A stretch of 15,290 nucleotides of DNA from Atkinsonella hypoxylon (taxonomy: Eukaryota; Ascomycota; Sordariomycetes; Hypocreales; Clavicipitaceae), in assembly GCA_000729835.1 (NCBI GenBank), contig JFHB01000367.1, forward strand, positions 1 to 15,290, read 5' to 3'. How positions within the stretch are numbered: the first letter of the stretch is position 1; each line of letters starts with the position of its first letter. Under the pieces are notes generated by a model. It was given only the letters and a program-made list of their open reading frames with translations, had not been told where the DNA came from and made no database searches. A program made the translations under genes and the position numbers. Positions 8,692-15,290 of the stretch are shown here, piece after piece.

Positions 8692-8735
8692 TAGGTCCAG
8701 GTCTAGGTACCAGGTACCAGGTAGGGAGGTACCTG
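8692..8735 (+). repeat. AGGTACC-rich tract with an inverted repeat
   Basis: Repeated AGGT/GGTACC words contain perfect 8-bp inverted arms, CAGGTACC at 8711-8718 and GGTACCTG at 8728-8735, with a 9-nt loop. A related TAGG run occurs at 8280-8296. Confidence 0.8.
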
Positions 8736-8964
8736 ACCCAGGCGATATCAGGGCAGAGTACCCGCGCCTTGGGTGCCTCCAGTGGCCTGGCGTGAAGAAT
8801 GCTGCGCTGAATCCGCCAGGCGTCATGTGCTCCGCTCGCTGGGTGCTGGATCGGCGGGACCCCTACCAGACCTTATGTCCGCGTGCATCTACAGACGGAT
8901 GTACGGAATACGCTGAGCATAGCACTGTACTTGTAACCCGTTGGCGGTCTTACTCCGTGCTGCG

Positions 8965-9004
8965 TAGGTAGGAGGTAGGTACCTAGGTAGGTAGCTAGCT
9001 ACCT
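8965..9004 (+). repeat. TAGG-repeat tract ending in a 16-bp palindrome
   Basis: TAGG-type repeats surround GGTACC and end in AGGTAGCTAGCTACCT (8989-9004), a perfect 16-bp palindrome. The words match those at 8280-8296 and 8692-8735, so the three tracts look like members of one dispersed sequence class. Confidence 0.8.
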
Positions 9005-9220
9005 GCCTCTGTTTCGTGTCACCCGACCATCATGACCTGCTGCATGCTCCAATCGATTCGACCTCTCGCCAATCGGTTGGTCCCACTTACACTTGCTGCC
9101 GTGAACATGCCTCCCCCCCCCCCGGGGGTTCCTATTATTCTATTGTTATTAACATAGGAAGCCTCCATCGTCTTTCGTGTCTTTGACCATGGCCATGGCC
9201 ATCACCTTCGTCGTCCCCTA

Positions 9221-9287
9221 TCGTTCCTGGTCATCCTGGTCATACCCGGTCGTCCCTGGGTCGTCCCTGGTCGTCCCTGGGTCGTCT
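9221..9287 (+). repeat. Imperfect CCTGGTCGT-type tandem repeat
   Basis: Successive TCCTGGTCAT, TCCCTGGGTCGT and TCCCTGGTCGT words form a degenerate array with a period near 10-12 bp, C/T-rich on this strand, in the cdc4 upstream region. Confidence 0.7.
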
Positions 9288-9425
9288 CCATCCATCATCT
9301 CCAGCCTTCTCCATCCTTCTCCATCGCTCCCTGCCCGCCCTCCAATCCTGTCAAGCACCCATGCTTGGCTGGGGTTGCTTGCTGTGTGCTAATAGGGAAG
9401 GGATTGTTTCCAATCCTGTCTTGTG

Positions 9426-9428
<3 letters not shown>

Positions 9429-9458
<30 letters not shown>
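9429..9458 (+). repeat. Hexamer array (GTCTGC)5
   Basis: Five perfect GTCTGC units are present. Open frames crossing it on either strand only read repeated dipeptides, so they are not called as genes. Confidence 0.95.
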
Positions 9459-9891
9459 TTGCTGCGCGAACGGCTCTGCCGCTGTTGTGCTAGTTCGGCT
9501 GCCCTTGGCGTGTTTCTTCTTCCATTCTCGTTTCTTGACTTTCAGCCTTTTTTTTTTTGCTTCACCCATCTTCAATCGGTCACAAGCCGGTGTCTTCACT
9601 TTTGTTCCTTATGCCCCCCCGTGCTCTTTGCACTGTCTTCGTTGTCTTCGTTGTCTGTCCATCTGGCCAGGCCTCGGCTGTCCAGTGTTCATCCGCATTC
9701 GAACCGGCTTCCTGGGCGATCCCCGTTGACACCTGCTCGTGCAGCTGGCTGAAACCGTTTCTTCGTGCGCCATCGCTTTTGGCCGCTGCAAGCAACGGTG
9801 CAGTACCTCTAAAAAAGGTAACTAGCCGTCCCCGTTCATGGCGCCCCGTTCATGCTTTGCTTTAGTTACTCCCCCCCCCTTCTAGCCTTCT

Positions 9892-9929
9892 AGCCCTCCA
9901 GCCCTCCAGCCCTCCAGCCCTCCAGCCCC
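9892..9929 (+). repeat. Octamer array (AGCCCTCC)4
   Basis: Four perfect AGCCCTCC units (9892-9923) are followed by a degenerate AGCCCCCC. The preceding TCTAGCCT words look like older copies. It lies upstream of the presumed cdc4 transcription start. Confidence 0.9.
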
Positions 9930-9992
9930 CCCAAGCCAAGACCGCTGCTCCTCCCCCTCGGTCAAGTTGATGCCAAACCACCTTTGCGGTCT

Positions 9993-10003
9993 TATTTATA
10001 AAG
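9993..10003 (+). promoter_or_regulatory. TATA-box-like element upstream of cdc4
   Basis: TATTTATAAAG lies about 340 nt before the start codon at 10344, between a C-rich repeat block and a pyrimidine-rich leader. If used, it gives a 5' leader of about 300 nt that contains the uORF at 10050. Inferred from the motif only. Confidence 0.4.
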
Positions 10004-10049
10004 TCTCGTTGGCTGGTCCAAGAACAACCTCGTCCACGCTCAAGACCCC

Positions 10050-10127
10050 ATGTCCCCGCTCTTTTCTCGCACATGCGTGATTCAGGTTGCTGCACGAACT
10101 GACATGACCTGTGCCAGGCTAAGATAG
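10050..10127 (+). other. Upstream ORF (25 codons) in the probable cdc4 leader
   Basis: The frame from ATG 10050 to TAG 10125-10127 encodes 25 aa and includes a second in-frame ATG at 10104. A further overlapping uORF starts at 10073 and stops at 10100-10102. If the leader starts near 10030 as the TATA-like motif suggests, both would precede the main start at 10344 and could lower its translation. Transcript start and leader splicing are unknown. Confidence 0.35.
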
Positions 10128-10343
10128 CCCCGGCTCTTGGCTTCACCATACTTCCGTGTTCGCCCTTGAATACTCCTCATTGCGCCGTCCGTCAACGTCG
10201 AAAGACGTCCGATCCCGTTTCCGTTTCCCACCATTAAACTCCACGTCGAAGCGCCTTGGTTTTCTTTTCTTTTCCTTTTTATCCCCCTGGGAAGGGTGAG
10301 GGCGTAGCTTGGGAGCGCGCGCAAATCCAGGCTGGCTTCCATC

Positions 10344-12736
10344 ATGGGCACCTACAACCGACCCCTGGGCTTCTCTGAGCGGAGAGGAAGCATCCTGGCC
10401 GAAGAACTGGCACTCAGTAATGGTAATGCAACCCTGAACAGCCCGAGGATGGAGAAACCGCCGCCACAGCATGCTCGACAGATCAGAGGACCACCGACGC
10501 CGAGTATACCGACGCCTGCCACGGATTTCGACCAGCAATTGACGGGTTCACCACCACCGCCTCCCACTCCAGCTGCCTCGCCTGGTCCTGCTCATTGCCA
10601 GCCTGATTGGAGCGATGCCGCTGATGACGAAGATTTCTTTCTTGCCAAAGTCCGCCAGCACTTTAAGAATTGCTCAGGACCTCAGCGGACCAGAGTTCTG
10701 GCCGATTTACTCAATCTGTGCACCAGCCAGCAGCTCAGCTTTGTTCATCAATTCGTCAGTCCGCTGCTTAAAAAGGACCCCTTCACCAGTCTGCCAGACG
10801 AATTATGCCTGAGAGTAAGATGCCCTTGGTTGTGTGTCTGACATGTGTTGCCTCGACACGGGGGACACGTAAATACTGTAATACTAATAACTGGATTGCA
10901 CACAGATCCTATCCTTTATCGATGACCCCAAAGTCTTAGCCCGAGCGTCCCAAGTTTCGAATAGATGGCGTGACCTTCTCAGCGACGACATGACATGGAA
11001 AAATCTTTGCGTTAAACACGATTACGGACGGCGGTTATCTGAACTCAATGCGTCTTCCCCTGTCTCGCCCATGCGATCCGCGCCGCTAGCCTTTGCGAAG
11101 GCCGATTATGAGATGGTGACCAGCAATAGCTTCCCTGGCTCGCATCCGCTGTCAAGTCGCAGTTCGGGGTCCCGGAGCTTCGACGGCGCTGCCGCTCGAC
11201 CCAAACTCCGCTCATACAAGTCACACTTCAAGCAGCGATATCTGATTGAGGCTGCTTGGCGGTCTGGAGGCAACAGTGTACATAGAAACATCACACAGGA
11301 GGGCGGAGTCGTCACCAGCTTGCATCTGACGCCAAAATACATCATCGTGGCTCTGGATAATGCCAAGATCCATGTCTTTGATACAAACGGAGACAACCAG
11401 CGCACGCTGCAAGGTCACGTTATGGGGGTTTGGGCCATGGTTCCATGGGGAGATACCATGGTGAGCGGCGGCTGTGACCGAGATGTCCGTGTTTGGGATC
11501 TCAAGACTGGGTGCGCACAATTTTTTCCTTTCCCCAGTTCATTTACAATTCTCTTCCTTGACCCCCCATGGAAGTCCCATTTTGCTGACCACCTCGTGGC
11601 TTGCAGTGCTTGCCTACACACGTTCCGCGGTCATACGTCAACAGTGAGATGTCTCAAGATGGCTGACGCAAACACTGCCATCTCTGGTTCCCGCGATACA
11701 ACCTTGCGAATCTGGGATATCAGAACAGGGCTGTGTCGTAATGTGCTCGTCGGGCATCAGTCAAGCGTACGATGCTTGGAAATCAAGGGCGACATTGTGG
11801 TATCCGGCAGCTACGACACGTTTGCTAGAGTGTGGAGTATATCAGAGGGACGATGTCTTCAGACGTTGCAAGGTCATTTCAGCCAGATCTATGCGATTGC
11901 CTTTGATGGTAAGAGGGTAGTCACAGGTAGCCTGGATACCAATGTGAGAGTTTGGGATCCTACTTCAGGGTGAGTTTTATTTGCACACACAACACTGTCC
12001 TGGTGACATTTTCGTGCCCGGATTAGGATGCCATTACTTACAAGAAGTAAAAATAGTGAATGCCTCGCCATCTTGCAAGGTCACACCTCGCTTGTGGGGC
12101 AGTTACAGATGCGCGGAGATACTTTAGTTACTGGCGGATCGGATGGGTCAGTGCGCGTTTGGTCGCTGGAGAAGATGTGTCCCATCCATCGTCTTGCCGC
12201 CCATGATAATAGCGTCACAAGCCTACAGTTCGACGACACAAGAGTTGTCAGTGGAGGCAGCGATGGTCGAGTCAAGATATGGGATCTCAAGACTGGGCAC
12301 CTTGTTCGAGAACTCATTGCCCAAGGTGAGGCAGTGTGGCGTGTTGCATTTGAAGAGGAGAAGTGTGTGGCATTGGCTCTGAGACAGGGCCGTACGGTCA
12401 TGGAGGTAAGTTCAAAGACACGAAATCGTTGTCCTTGGCCGGTTCTGGGGGGTCAGAAGCTCATTAGAATTGTGTGTTCAGGTTTGGTCGTTCTCGCCGC
12501 CCGAGGAGCCGTTGTATGATCGCCCCATTCCCCTTCGAGAACGCGGGTTGCAGGGAGATAACCAACGGCCGTTGAGTGTCATGGCACTGGACTATCGAAT
12601 TAGCGAGTCAGCTGTTGCCGGCCCCAGCCGTGAGAATCAAGACGTCGATATGCAAGACGCTGGAATATCAACAGCAGCTGGCCCATCCGCGCTTTCACAT
12701 GAAAGCAAAAACCAGACCTTCTTCCACGACAATTGA
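10344..12736 (+). CDS. cdc4: Cdc4/Fbw7-type F-box and WD40 protein, five exons
   Basis: My model is exons 10344-10814, 10906-11510, 11607-11969, 12057-12405 and 12482-12736, giving 680 aa. The introns are 91, 96, 87 and 76 nt. Residues 35-90 are Pro-rich and disordered. Residues 95-144 match the dimerisation D domain of Cdc4/Fbw7. The F-box spans about 146-192 (FTSLPDELCLRILSFI) and would bind Skp1. A Ser-rich linker (about 200-265) leads to eight WD40 blades, the count of the Cdc4/Fbw7 propeller. The three phosphodegron-binding arginines of Fbw7 (R465, R479, R505) have counterparts at R349 (GGCDRDVRVW), R373 (HTSTVRC) and R388 (SGSRDTTLR). The product is therefore probably the substrate receptor of an SCF ubiquitin ligase that targets phosphorylated proteins such as cell-cycle inhibitors and transcription factors, acting mainly in the nucleus. 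Met30/SCON-2 and FWD-1 are related alternatives, but the D domain and blade 2-5 wording favour Cdc4. Confidence 0.9.
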
Positions 12737-12781
12737 GAAAGAATGTCTGGGAAGCATGTCAATATATAACATAAGGGACCA

Positions 12782-12793
12782 GGGCTTCGGCCC
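12782..12793 (+). other. C(UUCG)G tetraloop hairpin in the cdc4 3' UTR
   Basis: GGGC-TTCG-GCCC forms a 4-bp GC stem closed by the very stable C(UUCG)G loop, 45 nt after the stop codon. It is probably transcribed. It may be a chance occurrence. Confidence 0.4.
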
Positions 12794-13258
12794 GAAATGG
12801 TTCAAAATGACCAATACTTTTCATAATGTCTATATGCCTTTCAACAAATAGCATACATGATAGAAGCCTGGTGGGGAGGATCTGTGGGAAGCATATCATA
12901 ATTGGCGTCGCGTTGCTACATTGTTTTGATGCGTGCATAGCTTTAGTCGGGCTGGAGGAACTTGCATTACATGTTACACATAGGGAAGGATATCATATGA
13001 CAGAGCTTTTGGGACAGAAATTGGTGGAAATTACACAAAGGGAGTCGGAACGTTGAAAGAGGAGTCAATGAAAGCCTGGCCTGGAGTTGGTGCTTGGACG
13101 GCTTTTATGAGCAGGGCCATAATACCCATGAATAGCCATATAATAACACGATATGAACTAGATGACGTTGACTTTCAAATCATAGGCATGGATGTCTGAC
13201 ATGCGGGCGCGTTAATGGTGACAACGCCTTGGGGAAGGGGGACGGACATATGGCTGCG

Positions 13259-13314
13259 GTGCTGGGTGCTGGGTGCTGGGTGCTGGATGCTGGATGCTAG
13301 GTGCCGGGTGCCGG
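13259..13314 (+). repeat. Heptamer array of GTGCTGG and variants (8 units)
   Basis: Four perfect GTGCTGG units are followed by ATGCTGG, ATGCTAG and two GTGCCGG. The unit length and GTGxxGG pattern match the array at 8190-8238. It lies about 350 nt upstream of the pda1 start. Confidence 0.9.
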
Positions 13315-13667
13315 TGCTGACCTGCGCTGTCACCTTACCCATCAAGTTACTGGCCTCTTACCTCCCCGTAGTTCTAAAGCGCCGAAATGGCTGTCATGTC
13401 GGTCTCAAACCCTTGTTACTTCCCGTATCAAGAAATCGCTGCCGAAACCGAGTACAGACCGGGAAGACTCCGATATCGCATCACGTGAAGGAGGAGCTAG
13501 TCATGTTTTAGGACTAGCGCCATCCAACAGAGAGCTCAACGCTCAACACAGTGAAATTTCGGAGAAGCTCCTTGTCGGCGGCTTGCGCATAGAATATCTT
13601 TCTTTTCTCGACTATCGTCCTCCCACTTTTCCTATTGAGCAGAGGCCATCACTGCATTCTCTGCGCC

Positions 13668-15215
13668 ATGTTCTCCAGAGCTCTCCGAGTTCCCAGGGCG
13701 TTGCCTCTGCGCTTGCGGGCCCAGGCTCCTGTTGTCCTGGCTAAGCGATCTGTTACCACCGACGCTGCCTCTGCCTCTTTACACAACAGTGTTCCTCAGG
13801 TACGGAATGATTTGTTCGCCACGGCATATTGGTGGCGGGACAGTATCATGCATAAGTGAAGCGCAATGGAACGACGCAACTCTGAGCCGATTGCTGACGA
13901 TTTGCTTCGCTGTCACAGTCTGAGGATGAGCCTTTCCAGGTTACTCTGAGCGACGAGAGCTTCGAGACCTATGAGTTGGATCCTCCTTCCTATACCATCG
14001 AAATGACCAAGAAGGAACTCAAGAAGATGTATTATGATATGGTTGTCATTAGGTACGATTTAGCAGACCTTTTTTTCTTTTTCTTTTTCTTTTTCTTTTC
14101 TTTTTTTTTTTTTCAATGAAATTGACCATGCTGCGCACCGCTTTCTGCTACAGACGGACTGGATGCTGAAAATCCCGCAGACAGATGGAAATGGCCGCCG
14201 ATCGTTTGTACAAAGAGAAGAAGATTCGTGGTTTCTGCCACTTGTCTACCGGACAGGAGGCCGTCGCTGTCGGTATCGAGCATGCCATCACCAAGGCCGA
14301 CGATGTCATCACCGCCTACCGATGCCACGGTTTCGCTCTGATGCGTGGCGGTACCGTTCGATCTATCGTCGGCGAGCTTCTCGGCCGACGCGAGGGTATC
14401 GCATACGGAAAGGGTGGCTCCATGCACATGTTTACCAAGGGCTTCTATGGTGGCAACGGTATTGTTGGCGCCCAAGTACCTGTCGGCGCTGGTCTGGCCT
14501 TTTCCCACAAGTACAACGACAGCAACACGGCCAGTATTATCCTGTACGGTGACGGTGCCAGCAATCAGGGCCAAGTCTTCGAGGCTTTCAACATGGCGAA
14601 GCTGTGGAACCTGCCCGCACTCTTTGGCTGCGAGAGTGAGTAGTTTTATACTGCTGGACGTACCAGCTGCTCCGATAAATGTTGCGGGCTAACTTTGATA
14701 TTTCAGACAACAAGTATGGTATGGGTACTTCTGCTGCCCGTTCTTCTGCCTTGACCGACTACTACAAGCGTGGACAGTACATTCCGGGTCTCAAGGTTAA
14801 CGGCATGGATGTTTTGTCTGTCAAGGCTGCTGTCAAGTACGGAAAGGAGTGGACTGGCGCTGGTAAGGGCCCCTTGGTCCTCGAATACGTCACTTACCGA
14901 TACGGCGGTCACTCCATGTCTGACCCTGGTACCACCTATCGTACTCGTGAGGAAATTCAGCGCATGCGTTCCACCAACGACCCCATCGCCGGACTGAAGC
15001 AGAAAATTCTCGACTGGGAGGTTACTACCGAGGACGACTTGAAGAAGATTGACAAGGAAGCCCGAAATCACGTCAATGAAGAGGTAGCTATTGCCGAGGC
15101 CATGGCCGTCCCTGAGCCCAAGCCTTCCATTCTGTTCGAGGACATTTACGTCCGCGGCTCTGAGCCCAGCTACATCCGTGGCCGGACTCCCGACGAGACC
15201 TACTATTTTTCTTAA
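13668..15215 (+). CDS. pda1: Pyruvate dehydrogenase E1 component subunit alpha, mitochondrial
   Basis: My model is exons 13668-13799, 13919-14052, 14181-14635 and 14707-15215, giving 409 aa, the usual length for the family. Introns are 119, 128 and 71 nt. Residues 1-31 contain six Arg and no acid, a mitochondrial presequence. The thiamine diphosphate motif is intact: G212-D213-G214 through N241-N242 in CENNKYGMGTS. RYGGHSMSDPGTTYR (305-319) is the regulatory phospho-serine loop of E1 alpha. The enzyme decarboxylates pyruvate and passes the acetyl group to lipoyl-E2, with the beta subunit, in the mitochondrial matrix. The third exon is placed at 14181 because it gives VVIRQMEMAADRLY, the conserved wording; the earlier acceptor at 14153 leads to a stop. 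LFGCENN is a mild variant of the usual IFxCENN. Confidence 0.97.
14070..14113 (+). repeat. T-rich (T4-6C)n tract inside pda1 intron 2
   Basis: A run of about 44 pyrimidines, made of TTTTTC-like units ending in a T13 run, lies in the 128-nt second intron. It is an expanded polypyrimidine tract and probably length-variable between strains. Confidence 0.85.
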
Positions 15216-15290
15216 ACCGTCTCGACTGCCCGTGTAAGCTGGTTTAGACACGGAAGCCACAAACAAATGAAATGGAAGCCCCCCCCCCCC
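15216..15290 (+). other. pda1 3' flank and window edge
   Basis: The 75 nt after the stop contain only 3' UTR-like sequence and finish in ten C's, which may mark an assembly break at a homopolymer. No polyadenylation site can be placed. Confidence 0.5.

Larger units (their letters stand above)
7519..10343. other. Long non-coding, repeat-rich region; distal part is the cdc4 promoter and leader
   Basis: About 2.8 kb hold no open frame with domain or codon-bias support. What is visible: a G-rich tract (7942-7968), a heptamer array (8190-8238), TAGG/GGTACC tracts (8280-8296, 8692-8735, 8965-9004), a T14 run (8609-8622), a C/G homopolymer block near 9113-9127, short tandem repeats at 9221-9287, 9429-9458 and 9892-9929, and a C/T-rich leader ending with TTTTCTTTTCTTTTCC just before the cdc4 start. 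No tRNA or rRNA signature was found. Confidence 0.6.
12737..13667 (+). other. cdc4 3' flank and pda1 promoter
   Basis: About 930 bp separate two genes on the same strand. The first part holds the likely cdc4 3' UTR with a small UUCG hairpin. The middle contains a heptamer array at 13259-13314. The C/T-rich stretch 13598-13640 looks like the pda1 transcription start region. The open frames here show no domain and are not called. Confidence 0.55.

Noticed and set aside
8621..8971. 116-codon plus-strand frame
   Set aside because: It runs through the AGGTACC repeat tract, has no domain, and starts within the T14 run context.
9351..9752. Open frames on both strands reading poly(Ala-Asp), poly(Ser-Ala) or poly(Cys-Val)
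   Set aside because: These are translations of the (GTCTGC)5 array, not genes.
10143..10567. Minus-strand frames over the cdc4 start
   Set aside because: They are antisense to the leader and the Pro-rich first exon of cdc4. Sense-strand domain evidence is strong.
14703..15266. 187-codon minus-strand frame over the last pda1 exon
   Set aside because: It is a shadow of a highly biased, conserved exon.
1..15290. CRISPR array, insertion sequence, tRNA or rRNA gene, or a new defence or biosynthetic cluster
   Set aside because: The tandem repeats have no spacers, no transposase or terminal inverted repeats were recognised, no tRNA T-arm with matching stem was found on reading, and the genes present are unrelated fungal genes, mostly housekeeping.

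Overview
The window is a piece of chromosome from a filamentous ascomycete. The genes have short introns (61-128 nt) with GT-AG ends and mostly CTAAC/CTGAC-type branch sites. The coding regions are G+C-rich at third positions, and the encoded proteins look like those of Sordariomycetes. The TAGGTAGGTACC-type low-complexity tracts are something I associate with Hypocreales, but I would not name a genus. The sequence begins near a G run and ends in ten C's, so the last edge may be an assembly break.

Layout: (1) 673-1191 (+) encodes a small, cysteine-free, Ala/Ser-rich secreted protein with a GPI-anchor-like tail. (2) 1744-2820 (-) is a single-exon gene for an NFKBIL1-like protein with a C-terminal J-domain-like WHPDK helix. 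(3) About 700 bp of shared promoter separates it from a divergent ZIP9-type metal transporter, 3526-5012 (+), which I resolve into four exons including a 17-nt microexon. (4) 5013-7518 is gene-poor and scarred. It holds a 26-bp-period minisatellite, a weak minus-strand coding relic and a frameshifted relic of a fungal DUF3632-type gene. (5) 7519-10343 is a 2.8-kb non-coding stretch with G-rich tracts, a 7-bp (GTGACGG) array, GGTACC-rich palindromes and several short tandem repeats. It ends as the promoter and long leader of the next gene. (6) 10344-12736 (+) is a five-exon Cdc4/Fbw7-type F-box/WD40 gene (680 aa). (7) 13668-15215 (+) is a four-exon gene for the mitochondrial pyruvate dehydrogenase E1 alpha subunit (409 aa), preceded by a second 7-bp array.

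The intact genes are housekeeping or cell-surface genes: ubiquitin ligase receptor, pyruvate dehydrogenase subunit, intracellular metal transporter, RNA/chaperone-type nuclear protein and wall protein. They do not form a pathway or a biosynthetic cluster, and I see no new multi-gene system. The unusual content is at the level of gene structure (microexon, in-frame alternative splice sites, a decoy acceptor leading to a stop, a uORF), one decayed gene, and several tandem repeats with G-quadruplex potential. Exon borders were worked out by hand from splice motifs, reading phase and remembered family conservation; no alignment was run.
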